A DNA stretch of 64,000 nucleotides, from contig DATAJS010000010.1 in the NCBI GenBank assembly GCA_036262035.1, forward strand, positions 1,160,915 through 1,224,914. The letters run 5' to 3'. Positions 50,351 to 58,831 of the stretch are shown here, piece by piece; the stretch's first letter is position 1, and each line of letters begins with the position of its first letter. Below the pieces are notes generated by a model that worked only from the letters and a program-made list of their open reading frames with translations, was not told where the DNA came from and ran no database searches. Made by a program: the position numbers and the translations under genes. This DNA is from Burkholderiales bacterium (GTDB lineage Bacteria; Pseudomonadota; Gammaproteobacteria; Burkholderiales; SG8-41).

Positions 50351-51043
50351 TCAGTCGACGACGAGGTCCGGCAACGCCGCAAGCGTGGCGATCTCGGCGT
50401 CGGGGTTCGACGGCATGCGCTCCGGCGGCTGCCTTGTCCGGTTGCACCACACGACCCTGAATCCGAATGCTTTCGCCGAGAACGCATCCCAGCCGTTCGA
50501 AGAGACGAAACAGATTTCCACCGGCGCCACGTGCAGCCGGTCGACAGCGAGCTTGTATACCGAGGGATGCGGCTTGTAGACGCCGACGTCGGCGACCGAC
50601 AGCACGTCGTCGAGCAAACCCGCGATTCCGGCGTTGGCGACCGCCGCGGACAACATCGACGGCGAGCCGTTCGAAAGGATCGCGAGCTTCAGGCCGCTCG
50701 CCTTGAGGCGCGAGAGCGTCCCGGTCACGTCTGCATACGCGCCCAGACGCAGATAGAGCGCCATCAGCCGCTCGCGCAGATCGGCGTCGTTCAAGCCGTG
50801 GCTCTCCATCGCGAAGTCCAGCGCTTCGCCCGTCACCTGCCGGAAATCGACGTAACGCCCCCCGAGGCTGCGCAGCCAGGTGTACTGGAGCTGCTTCGCG
50901 CGCCATAACTCAGAGAGCGGCTGCCATTTCGCGCCGAGCGCGTTCGCCTCGCGCTCGGCCGCGCTGTTGACGTCGAAGAGCGTGCCGTAGGCGTCGAAGA
51001 CGCACGCGCGAATCCCGTTCAGTGCATGGTAAGTCCGCATCAT
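50351..51043 (-). CDS. Haloacid dehalogenase, type II
   Basis: 230 residues of the HAD superfamily. Nucleophile motif ACVFDAYGTLFDV, motif II LAILSNGSP, motif III lysine in VGVYKPHPSVYKL, and the acidic motif FVSSNGWDAFSAKAFGF, whose SSNxWD wording is specific to L-2-haloacid dehalogenases. It hydrolyses 2-haloalkanoic acids to hydroxy acids. ATG 51043 or 51040 can serve as start. It is divergent from a transporter fragment; no other haloacid genes adjoin. Confidence 0.88.
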   Translation of the reverse strand: MMRTYHALNGIRACVFDAYGTLFDVNSAAEREANALGAKWQPLSELWRAKQLQYTWLRSLGGRYVDFRQVTGEALDFAMESHGLNDADLRERLMALYLRLGAYADVTGTLSRLKASGLKLAILSNGSPSMLSAAVANAGIAGLLDDVLSVADVGVYKPHPSVYKLAVDRLHVAPVEICFVSSNGWDAFSAKAFGFRVVWCNRTRQPPERMPSNPDAEIATLAALPDLVVD

Positions 51044-51078
51044 GTGACTCCGGCGCGCGTCGGGCGCTGCTTGGCTTA

Positions 51079-51648
51079 CTCTATCGCGAAACGGACCCCG
51101 ACTGGGTGTTCGGCGTGGTCAACGCGCTCAACTCACTGGTCGCCTCTCCGCTGCGCAACATGGCGCAGACCGCGCAGGCGCTCGTGCACAGCCGCGCCGA
51201 TACCCGCGTGATGCTGCGTTTCGCGCACTGGGTGACGCTGGTGTACGTCGCGCTCGTCGGCATCCTCTTCTATACGCCGATGCGCGACGTGATCCTGAGC
51301 CGGGTCATGGGCCTGCCGCACGCGCTGAGCAGCTACGCGGCGCCCGGCGTGCAGATGCTGCTGGTGGTCGTCGTCGCGTGGGGTTACGCGTCGCTGTTTC
51401 GCGGCATGCTGTCGGCCATGCGCCGCACCGGTGCGATCGCCGGTAGCGCCGTGGTGCGCTTGATGGTCGTGACGGCGGTCGGCAGCGTCACGCTGATAGA
51501 GCCTGATCTGAACGCCGCGGCGGTCGGCGTCGCCGCGGTGGGCGCGGCGTTCATGACCGAGGCGTTGATCCTGGGGCTGCGACTCGTCTACTGCAGCCGC
51601 GAGCGGGGTCCGCTGTTCCCGGCCGAGCGGGCGGCCGCGCGATCGTAG
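51079..51648 (+). pseudogene. N-terminally truncated MATE/MOP-type membrane transporter
   Basis: From about 51079 an open frame encodes some 190 residues with five or six hydrophobic helices (WVTLVYVALVGILFY, VQMLLVVVVAWGYASLFRGML, AAVGVAAVGAAFMTEALILGL) and the segment NALNSLVASPLRNMAQTAQAL, resembling the second half of a MATE-like exporter. Such proteins have about 430-450 residues and twelve helices. The first half is missing: upstream lies the opposite-strand dehalogenase start. No ribosome site precedes a plausible start, so it is likely a remnant. Confidence 0.5.
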
Positions 51649-51649
51649 C

Positions 51650-51955
51650 TCAGACGATCTTGCAGTCTTTGCTCCAGCCCTTGCCGTCGATCTTCACGCC
51701 TTTGCAATCGGCGTTGGCGCGCAGCTTGAACACGACGCGGCCTGCTTCCGCGCCGGATTGCTCGATGCGGTAATCGATGATGTCGCCGCCGAAATGCGAC
51801 GAAGCGTGCTTGGTGCGATGAAGATAGAGAACGCCGCCCACGAACTTCTGCGCGGTTTCTTCACTCAGCTGCCAGTATCCGCTCTCCCATTCGTTGCGGG
51901 ACGGGTCGATCTTGCGAACGCTGTCGGTGCGTTCGACAAAATGAATTTCAGCCAC
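51650..51955 (-). CDS. Small hypothetical protein
   Basis: 101 residues, no family recognised. Beta-rich wording (VGGVLYLHRTKHASSHFGGDIIDYRI then GRVVFKLRANADCKGVKID) suggests a compact single domain with no signal peptide. It lies 9 bases downstream of the hemerythrin-like gene on the same strand, so the two are likely co-expressed. Confidence 0.6.
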   Translation of the reverse strand: MAEIHFVERTDSVRKIDPSRNEWESGYWQLSEETAQKFVGGVLYLHRTKHASSHFGGDIIDYRIEQSGAEAGRVVFKLRANADCKGVKIDGKGWSKDCKIV

Positions 51956-51964
51956 TGCTGTCTC

Positions 51965-52438
51965 CTATAGGTGCCGCGCCATCTCGCTTCGGCGCGCTTT
52001 CATGCGGTCGGTGACCGCCGCGAGATCGAGCCGTTCCGCCCGGCGGGCGCGGGGAAATACCCGGGTTTCTGCGAGCTCGAACTGTTGCTCGACGCGCTCG
52101 GTCAGCAGGCTGAACTGCGCGTTGCGTTTCGCGTCGTCCCGAGCCGCCTGCTCGACGCTCGAGACGAGCTTGCGTATCGCCTGATGTCCTTCCTCGATCT
52201 GCGCGAGCAGGTCTTCCATGTCCGGCTCGTCGATGGCTTCGGACACCGCCGGACAGAACAGCTCGCTCTTGACCGCATCGTGCGTGCGGATCTCGGCGCA
52301 GGCGGCTTCGACCACCTCGGCGGCGTCCTCGTCCCTGGCGTGCAGGTATTCAAAATGTCTGAACATCGATTCGAGCTCGCGATGGTCCTGCATCAGCAGA
52401 TCGATGGCGTCCAGTTGCTTGCGGGGTGTTTCGGTCAT
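51965..52438 (-). CDS. Hemerythrin HHE-domain protein
   Basis: 157 residues, four-helix HHE fold. Candidate ligands are His19 (LMQDHRELE), His53 (THDAVKSELF with Glu59), His85 (EEGHQAI) and Glu124 (ELAETRVFP). The position where a histidine is expected, in VEQQFELAE, is Phe120, so the di-iron site has lost one ligand or been rearranged. Family roles are oxygen, NO or redox sensing and iron handling. It is transcribed with a small unknown gene downstream. Confidence 0.8.
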   Translation of the reverse strand: MTETPRKQLDAIDLLMQDHRELESMFRHFEYLHARDEDAAEVVEAACAEIRTHDAVKSELFCPAVSEAIDEPDMEDLLAQIEEGHQAIRKLVSSVEQAARDDAKRNAQFSLLTERVEQQFELAETRVFPRARRAERLDLAAVTDRMKARRSEMARHL

Positions 52439-52450
52439 GTCGGCGCGTTC

Positions 52451-52654
52451 TCAGAGGGGCTTCAGATTGACCGCGGAAACACGTCCGTCCTTGCCGCGCT
52501 CGGTGTCGAAGGAGATTTTCTGGTTCTCCGCAAGAGTGGCGAGGCCGGCGCTCTGAACTGCCGAGATGTGCACGAACACGTCCTTCGAGCCGTCGTCGGG
52601 CTGGACGAAACCGAAACCCTTGGTCGCATTGAAGAATTTCACGGTGCCTTGCAT
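52451..52654 (-). CDS. cspA: Cold-shock domain protein
   Basis: 67 residues, the usual length. [20 protein letters not shown] contains RNP1 (KGFGFV) and KDVFVHI is RNP2. It binds single-stranded RNA or DNA as an RNA chaperone. About 160 bases separate its start from the next feature, enough for the regulated 5' leader these genes often have, though no specific element is recognised there. The symbol is by family, since several csp paralogues are usual. Confidence 0.93.
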   Translation of the reverse strand: MQGTVKFFNATKGFGFVQPDDGSKDVFVHISAVQSAGLATLAENQKISFDTERGKDGRVSAVNLKPL

Positions 52655-52811
52655 GGTTGAATCCTTTGAAGTGGGACACGCGCGCGAGGTCAGGTGCGCA
52701 TCGACGAGCTATAAGAAGGGCGCGGAGCGCACCCGGGGGGCGGGCGCGGACGACAGGGAAGGGTGGACACCCCAAGTATGGGACACCGGGGCCGTGTTGG
52801 CAATGCCTATC

Positions 52812-52846
52812 GGTCAGGTCCGCATTCGTCGAATGCGGACCTGACC
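52812..52846. repeat. Palindromic repeat, family A variant
   Basis: GGTCAGGTCCGCATTCGTC with its complement GAATGCGGACCTGACC. It differs from other copies by CGCATTC for CACATTT on both arms, so the pairing is kept by compensating changes. It lies just after the ThDP enzyme gene. Confidence 0.85.
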
Positions 52847-52853
52847 CTCCTGG

Positions 52854-54506
52854 CTACTCGTCCTTCCCGTACAGCACGCGCCGGAACGGCAGGCTGATCA
52901 CCGCTTTCGAGATACGGGCGTCGATGATCATCGGCCCCGGCTCAGCCACCCATTCCGCGACGCCTTTGCGCACCTCGTCGACGCTGCGCGCCAGAGAGCC
53001 GCGTGCGCCCCACGCCCGCGCGAGGGCGCCCATGTCCGGCGAACGAATCGCGGACGTCTCCGGATCCATGTCGTGCGCGCGCAGCTTGTGGTATTCCGAG
53101 CCGAGCGCTTCGTCGTTCTGCACCACGATCAGGAGAGGCAGGTTGTAACGCACCGCCGTGTCGAAGTCCGACAGGTGCATCATCGTGCTCGCGTCGCCGT
53201 CGATGAGGACCGCCGGCTTGTTGCCCATCGCGAACATCGCGCCCATCGCGGTCGGGAACATCTGGCCGATGCAGCCGAAGAAGCCCGAGTTGTGCACGTA
53301 CGGCCGCGCCTTGAAGGTGTTCATCGTCGTGAGCGCCGACTGCGCGCCGCTGCCGATGAACATGCCGACGTCGCCGGGCACGAGCTCGTCCACGGTGCGC
53401 GCGACGAGCCGCGGGTCGATGGTGCCGGGCTCGATCTCGAACTCGGTGCGGTCCTCGTACATGTTGGAGAGGCGCTCGAGCGTCTCGCCGGTGCGGTAGC
53501 CGGCCTGCTTGAAGCCGCGCTTTTCCAGCAGGGCGTCGAGCGCTTCGAGGCCTTCTTTCGCGTCGCTCTGCACGTAGATGTCCGCGCCCTTGCCGTTCCC
53601 GAGAACGACGTGCGGCTTGGGATCGAGGTGGATGAACTTCGCGTTGGGGTAGAGATAGCCGTGCTCCGTCGTGTGGCGGTTCAGGCTCGCACCCACGCCG
53701 ATCACCACGTCGGCCTCGTGCAGGAGCTGCATCGAGGCTTTGGTCGCGTACAGGCCGGAGACGCCCGCGTGGTACTCGGTCTTGTCGGAGAGCCACGTCT
53801 TGGCGCGCAGGCTCGTGGCGACGAGGCCGCCGATGCGCTCGCCGAGCTTGAGCACCGCGTCGCCCGCGCCCGACCAGACCGCGCCGCGGCCGACGACGAT
53901 CACCGGCTTTTTGCTCTTCGCGATGAGGTCCGCGGCTTTTTTCAGCGCGCCCTCGTCCATCACGCCGGCGCGGTTCGGCAGCAGGCTCGCCGACGGCACG
54001 TAAGGCTCGTCGTCGTCCCATTTGCCCTGCTGGACGTCCATCGGCGCGCTCAGCATGACCGGGCGCCGTTCGAGCTTCGCCTTGTAGAAGGCGCGGCGCA
54101 CCGCTTCGTCCGCGAATTCGCCGGTGTCGAGGCGGATGAACGCCGTCTCGACGCCGTCGGCGAAGCGCGACTGGTTGAGGCCCTGGTGATAATCGGGATC
54201 TTTCGCCGGGCGCTCGCCGACGAACGCCACGACGGGCGACTCGGCGCGCGCTGCGACGACGCACGCCGTTGCGAGCTGCGTCACGCCCGGACCGCACGTG
54301 GCGGTCGCGACGCCGGGCGTCTGCGCGTGGCGAGCCCAGCCGTCGGCCATGCCCATGCCGACGCCTTCGTGACGCACTTCGACGCATTCCACGCCGCGAT
54401 CGAGCAGCGCGTTCATCCAGTACATGTTGCCGTCGCCCATCATGCCGAAGACGTGCGAGGTGCCTTCGGCGATGAAGGCTTCGGCCATGCGTTCGTAGAC
54501 TTTCAT
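52854..54506 (-). CDS. ThDP-dependent enzyme (acetolactate synthase-like)
   Basis: 550 residues. N-terminal GTSHVFGMMGDGNMYWMNALL and EVRHEGVGMGMADGWAR (activating Glu), central RGAVWSGAGDAVLKLGERIGG and a C-terminal ThDP motif GDASTMMHLSDFDTAV followed by VVQNDEALG. Its overall wording is close to the gene at 20092 (GDGNMYW here, GDANMYW there), so the two are probably paralogues of one subgroup. Substrate unknown. It is the last chromosomal-type gene before the low-GC island. Confidence 0.88.
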   Translation of the reverse strand: MKVYERMAEAFIAEGTSHVFGMMGDGNMYWMNALLDRGVECVEVRHEGVGMGMADGWARHAQTPGVATATCGPGVTQLATACVVAARAESPVVAFVGERPAKDPDYHQGLNQSRFADGVETAFIRLDTGEFADEAVRRAFYKAKLERRPVMLSAPMDVQQGKWDDDEPYVPSASLLPNRAGVMDEGALKKAADLIAKSKKPVIVVGRGAVWSGAGDAVLKLGERIGGLVATSLRAKTWLSDKTEYHAGVSGLYATKASMQLLHEADVVIGVGASLNRHTTEHGYLYPNAKFIHLDPKPHVVLGNGKGADIYVQSDAKEGLEALDALLEKRGFKQAGYRTGETLERLSNMYEDRTEFEIEPGTIDPRLVARTVDELVPGDVGMFIGSGAQSALTTMNTFKARPYVHNSGFFGCIGQMFPTAMGAMFAMGNKPAVLIDGDASTMMHLSDFDTAVRYNLPLLIVVQNDEALGSEYHKLRAHDMDPETSAIRSPDMGALARAWGARGSLARSVDEVRKGVAEWVAEPGPMIIDARISKAVISLPFRRVLYGKDE

Positions 54507-54838
54507 CGAACCTCCCTTCTGGTGTGGCGTTAAAAACTCAGTATGTTCGCCTTCTATGGTTTGCTCGGGATGATCCGGCCACTGAACATGATCTGCGCCA
54601 TGTGCGATGTCCCGCTGGATGCAAGGGCGTCTTGCTAGGGCGTGGTCATTATCAAGGGATTAGTCGCGATGAGGCGGTTCAGGGTGCTATCCGACAAATG
54701 TCGAGCCCGCTGGGCTTGAATCCGATTCCCTTCACCAAAGGCCCGTGCCCATTGCTCCTCATGATGCTTTAATATGTTCTGAGGCTGCGCCTAAGAGATT
54801 ACAAGATAGGGCGCAAGTCGGCACCTGCATGCGCTCTC
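54507..54838. other. 332-base left junction of the low-GC island
   Basis: From about 54520 the composition falls to near half G+C. A GTG-started frame of 82 codons (54524-54772; KTQYVRLLWFARDDPATEHDLR then VLLGRGHYQGISRDEAV) has no known domain and no convincing ribosome site, so I do not call it a gene. It is in the same frame as the large island gene, separated by a TAA. No tRNA or attachment repeat is visible. Confidence 0.5.
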
Positions 54839-56992
54839 TTGGACCTAACGTTGCGGGGAGGGGATTTGTCCGAAACCCAGCTCTGGTTAACTGTCTTTGA
54901 GGATAGTCGTCCCGAGTGGCCGCCGACGCTCGACAGTACCGGATGGCGTATTGCCCTAACAGCGTCAGACACGTTGCAGGGATGCGAATTTCCGGGCGCA
55001 TGCCGATCTAACCCGGTATTTCCCGCGTTCTCGGACCTACCTCTACCGACCCTGGGCAACGGAGTTCATCACCTTTACTTTCTGTGCTTTCATTCGGCGT
55101 TTCGAGTTCTCGCTCGGTTGCTTGAGAATGCTCCGCCGGAGTCCCAATCGGGACTCTTCTTCACCTCGGGCATTGCATCGGTACTCTGGATCTCACCTGC
55201 CCCAGATTTGCTAGACCGCATCGAATCGCTCTGCGAAGCCCGTCCTTGGGCGAGCGAGGTGTGGCGAGTAGAAGATGCTCGCATAGTGTCGGTAAAGACG
55301 AAGGTCGGGTCACTGAGTGCTGCTGAGGTTCCCGCAGTTCGTATTGAATCGTACGGATCGCTTCCTCTGGCGCAGCGAATGACGGTAGACGAGTTCGTTT
55401 CTAGCATCGGCTTACTTTTGCCGAAGATCGCGATTCATATGCCAAGTGAGGTGAAGATATATGACCAGATCGTCTCACTTGCAAACGAACTCATTGCTGA
55501 AATGAACTACGTTTGTAACCCCGTCGGAGCGCCACCGCTGACCCTCGGCGAATACGTCCAAGCGGATTTTCGTACGGATCGCGCCTTAGTCGAAACAATC
55601 TTGCACCAGGACACCGATCGTTTAATCCAGATAAACGCGGGCCTGTCTTATTTATCAACTCAAGCGCTTTCCGGTGCAGTGCCCATACTTGAGCGTCGAA
55701 GTCTTATTCGGCGCTATTCGCTGCTCGGCGTAGGAACCGCGATCTTGGCATTGACCAGGCTTGCGCGATGTATTGAGAAGGCATTTTCTGAAGGAGCGCT
55801 TGAGACAGGGCTTGCCACTCACGCACCATTTGCCAGCCCGCTACCAGGACTCGACAAACTTCCGAACTATGATCCGCGCGGTTGGAAGGACAGTTCGGTT
55901 AATCGCTGGCACGGAACGGTTCCTGCTCGTGAACCCTATCCCAAATTGCCCTACTTCAGTGGCACGCTCGGTTTTCGTGAAAGCGAATATACGATTTCCG
56001 CAGCTATTCAAGCTCTCGCTGCCGGCGGTAGTCCCGAGTGGAGTCTTCTGACACTGACGCATGAAATGGTGCATGGCCACGTGCGGAGTCTACTTTCCAT
56101 CATCTTGCAGGGCGAGCCGGACCGGCGGCCCGAAGCTACATGGCAGGAGTTCTACCAGCGGTTTTCCGATCAAGTCGAGGGGCGACCAATAAGCCAACAT
56201 TCGTTTCTTGACTCGCTACGAGCAGTGATTCTGTTTTATTGCTGCATGACGATAACGCACGGTTCCTTGACCCGCCCGGTTGATAACAAAAGCACACTCA
56301 CGGACGTCAGTGTTGGCTTCTACTTGCCGAATAATGCAGAGAGCCTGCGACTCGTTTTAGAAACGGAATTTCGAAATATTAACGAGGTGCTCGTACATGT
56401 CCTCGACCTGCATTATTTTTATCGAAGCAGCTTGTCGGCGTATGTGCCGCTAATTTGGCGGTCGTGGTCAATAATGCCGCAGGTTCGCGGCGACCTCAGG
56501 CAGTATTTGCTTCGGACGCTTCTCGTTGCGGCTACGAAGATATCAGGCACTCCGTTTGAGAGATTCCGTCAGTCACTTACGCGCGTCAGTGAACTACTCG
56601 CTCGAATAAAGCACGCTGGCGGTAGCGGCACGTCCACGATTGATGCCGCATTGGAATTCCTGAGTTCGAAGGAGCAGGTGGATGACCTTTTCTTCCCCTT
56701 TATGGCGAGCTTGGTATTAGTCGATCTTACGCATCACGTACTAACTTCGAATGCGATCCGGGGAAGCCTCAACGGTGCAGACCCACATCTGAAGATCGAG
56801 ACAAATCATGCTTCGTTTGAAGAGTGGTTTGAGTATGCGATGCCGGATGGATTTGTGGATGACGAAGTGGCGGCGCCGGCTGCATTTATCGCGGATCGTC
56901 TATCGAAGAAACTTCTTTACGGTGACGCAGGCAAGCTTGAATTTGACACTGTTCTTATGTTCCTCGCTTGTTGCTCACAATCGACGGGGTGA
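54839..56992 (+). CDS. Putative HExxH zinc-metallopeptidase-like protein of a SIR2 operon
   Basis: Up to 717 residues; not a recognised family. The only catalytic motif seen is LTLTHEMVHGHVRSLLS, an HExxH site (His408, Glu409, His412) in a predicted helix. FRNINEVLVHVLDLHYFY about 100 residues later could give the third ligand (inference). The N-terminal 400 residues look like a separate sensing domain; the C-terminal 180 are helical. No signal peptide or membrane segment. Start uncertain: TTG 54839 is the first in frame, while TTG 54866 has a good GGGGAGGGGA upstream. Codon use and GC content (about 50 percent) differ from flanking genes. It begins a three-gene operon ending in a SIR2-like gene. 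Confidence 0.72.
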   Translation: MDLTLRGGDLSETQLWLTVFEDSRPEWPPTLDSTGWRIALTASDTLQGCEFPGACRSNPVFPAFSDLPLPTLGNGVHHLYFLCFHSAFRVLARLLENAPPESQSGLFFTSGIASVLWISPAPDLLDRIESLCEARPWASEVWRVEDARIVSVKTKVGSLSAAEVPAVRIESYGSLPLAQRMTVDEFVSSIGLLLPKIAIHMPSEVKIYDQIVSLANELIAEMNYVCNPVGAPPLTLGEYVQADFRTDRALVETILHQDTDRLIQINAGLSYLSTQALSGAVPILERRSLIRRYSLLGVGTAILALTRLARCIEKAFSEGALETGLATHAPFASPLPGLDKLPNYDPRGWKDSSVNRWHGTVPAREPYPKLPYFSGTLGFRESEYTISAAIQALAAGGSPEWSLLTLTHEMVHGHVRSLLSIILQGEPDRRPEATWQEFYQRFSDQVEGRPISQHSFLDSLRAVILFYCCMTITHGSLTRPVDNKSTLTDVSVGFYLPNNAESLRLVLETEFRNINEVLVHVLDLHYFYRSSLSAYVPLIWRSWSIMPQVRGDLRQYLLRTLLVAATKISGTPFERFRQSLTRVSELLARIKHAGGSGTSTIDAALEFLSSKEQVDDLFFPFMASLVLVDLTHHVLTSNAIRGSLNGADPHLKIETNHASFEEWFEYAMPDGFVDDEVAAPAAFIADRLSKKLLYGDAGKLEFDTVLMFLACCSQSTG

Positions 56993-57001
56993 GGTAACGC
57001 G

Positions 57002-57844
57002 ATGAAAGAGAATAACCACGGCGCGAATTTCATAGCAGATCAGAGGTACTACCATTTTATTTTTGCTCGCAATAACCGCGGTACGAACTTAGCGGAGTAT
57101 TGGCGGCGCTTAGGTCGCTTGGTAAACGTTCGCGCATCTCTCGATTACAAGGATAGCAAAGCGGAGATTCAACACAGGAAACTACGCTCGAGTACCGCCT
57201 TTGCGCGGGGAGCGGTCGCTGAGGCATTGTCAGAGGATGGGACCGGGCGCCCACCCTATTTATATGACGTGATTGCTGCCGCAACGACTATACGCGGTGA
57301 CAGGTATTTCGCTTTTGGATTTCCGTTCGTGGGCCTAGCCGCTGAGATCATGCGCGAACTCATGGATGGGCAAGCGTTCTTTAAACGAGGCGAGGTGCTT
57401 GGTGTCGATGTATCTAAGCTTATTGCGTCCGCCGAGGAGGGCTTGAATAGATTCGATTCAATGAGCGCTCAAGTTGTTGGGGTCAAATTCATCGTCACTG
57501 ACGACAAGTCGCTCACGGCAGTGCGTCTGGGGGGGGACGATCCCTTGAGCGCGGAGGTTTACGTAGAATTCTTGCGCCAAAAAGTTAAGGCTGGGTATTT
57601 CCTGCCGAATCATTGCGTGCTTGCCTGTGAACGTGAGTGGGAAAATGGAGAATCAAGCGAAGTGTCACGGGCCTTCCGTTCCCGGCTGCACGTAGCGCGC
57701 GACGGGCACTTTAAGTTCTACGCGCATGTTGGGTGCAGCAATTTGCGATTGATTCCATATGCCTTGGGCCAACTTAAATCGTTGGGCTGCTTCGAAAAGG
57801 TCTACAGCAATCCGTTTCTAAAGACCACAGAAGACGAAGACTAA
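57002..57844 (+). CDS. Unknown protein, middle gene of the SIR2 operon
   Basis: 280 residues, 9 bases after the metallopeptidase-like gene with GAGGTAACGCG before the ATG. No known domain. The first 80 residues are basic (YYHFIFARNNRGTNLAEYWRRL and YKDSKAEIQHRKLRSST). The middle is hydrophobic and glycine-bearing (YFAFGFPFVGLAAEIM) without being a clear membrane helix. The C-terminal part has alternating strands (FKFYAHVGCSNLRLIPYAL). A sensor, adaptor or nucleic-acid-binding role is possible but is not shown by sequence. Confidence 0.65.
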   Translation: MKENNHGANFIADQRYYHFIFARNNRGTNLAEYWRRLGRLVNVRASLDYKDSKAEIQHRKLRSSTAFARGAVAEALSEDGTGRPPYLYDVIAAATTIRGDRYFAFGFPFVGLAAEIMRELMDGQAFFKRGEVLGVDVSKLIASAEEGLNRFDSMSAQVVGVKFIVTDDKSLTAVRLGGDDPLSAEVYVEFLRQKVKAGYFLPNHCVLACEREWENGESSEVSRAFRSRLHVARDGHFKFYAHVGCSNLRLIPYALGQLKSLGCFEKVYSNPFLKTTEDED

Positions 57845-57865
57845 CCAATCCGCGCGAGTTTGCTA

Positions 57866-58771
57866 ATGCCCTTTGACTACTTGACGACAGATACCCGAGC
57901 GCTGGAAGCGCTATCCTCGAATTTAGTAGCGGGCACGCTTGTATTGTTTTTGGGCGCAGGCACCTCGTTAGGAGCAGGCCTACCGGATTGGCCAACGCTG
58001 ATCGTAAGATTGCGCACGCTCGCCAAATTGCCTATCGACAAGATTACGGCAGGGGCGTCATCCGATGAACTTCAAGCTGCTGCTGACGAGGTTCTTCGTG
58101 AGTTTTGCAAAGGCGACGACGAATTGTTCGCACGCATGGTTAAGGAAGCTCTCTATGAGGACGTGACGCTTTCCGAAACCATCCTCCATAATGACGCCTT
58201 AATTGCGCTCGGGGCGCTAATGACAGGGAGTCGCCGCGGCAAAGTCTCACGCGCCATTACTTTCAATTTCGACAGTGTTCTGGAGTGGTATCTCTCTCTG
58301 TGTGGGATTGTGCCTCGGGTAGTTCTGCAACCGCCGACCCTTGAAGGTGCTGAGGATGTTCGCGTTTATCACCCTCACGGGTTCCTCGCGCATCCAGATC
58401 TGAAGTCGCGTGATAGCCGATTTGTAATTTTAGGATTACATGCGGTGAACAAACGTCTCGGTACGATCGGTGATCCCTGGTTCGAAATGCTGCGACACCT
58501 TTTGCGATCTGGCGTTGGGTTGTTTGTGGGGGTGTCGCCAAGAACCTTCCGCGACCGGGCTCTCGCACCGTTGCTGGTTGCGGTGGGGGAAGAGTTGAAG
58601 GATGTGCGGCCGACGGCGTTCTGGATCATGCCGGAGGACACTGACAACCGCGACGAGCTGCAGCGAGAATTCTTGTCGACCAACGTCGTCCCGTTGTTTC
58701 GAAGCAAGGGCGAAATCCCCGGCTTTTTGCTCAGCATCTGTAGGCATGCTGCGCAGGGCGTTATTGTGTGA
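57866..58771 (+). CDS. SIR2-like domain protein (predicted NADase effector)
   Basis: 301 residues from the ATG at 57866; TTG 57860 is an alternative. Sirtuin-type Rossmann features: LVLFLGAGTSLGAGLPDWPTL (residues 26-45, GAGxS loop), ITFNFDSVLEWYL (131-143) and the catalytic-histidine site VYHPHGFL (168-174). The zinc-binding module of true deacetylase sirtuins is absent, as in SIR2 effectors that hydrolyse NAD+ to starve phage-infected cells. It begins 21 bases after the unknown gene. The context and low GC suggest a defence operon in which this is the killing component. Confidence 0.8.
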   Translation: MPFDYLTTDTRALEALSSNLVAGTLVLFLGAGTSLGAGLPDWPTLIVRLRTLAKLPIDKITAGASSDELQAAADEVLREFCKGDDELFARMVKEALYEDVTLSETILHNDALIALGALMTGSRRGKVSRAITFNFDSVLEWYLSLCGIVPRVVLQPPTLEGAEDVRVYHPHGFLAHPDLKSRDSRFVILGLHAVNKRLGTIGDPWFEMLRHLLRSGVGLFVGVSPRTFRDRALAPLLVAVGEELKDVRPTAFWIMPEDTDNRDELQREFLSTNVVPLFRSKGEIPGFLLSICRHAAQGVIV

Positions 58772-58831
58772 TGGGCCTTGACTTTGCTACCGATCCACAG
58801 GTAATATCCCCGGTTCCCCCGGACTGTCGCA

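Noticed and set aside
54524-54772. Eighty-two-codon GTG frame before the island operon
   Set aside because: No convincing ribosome site or domain. It could be the decayed front of the large island gene, since it is in the same frame, but a TAA separates them.
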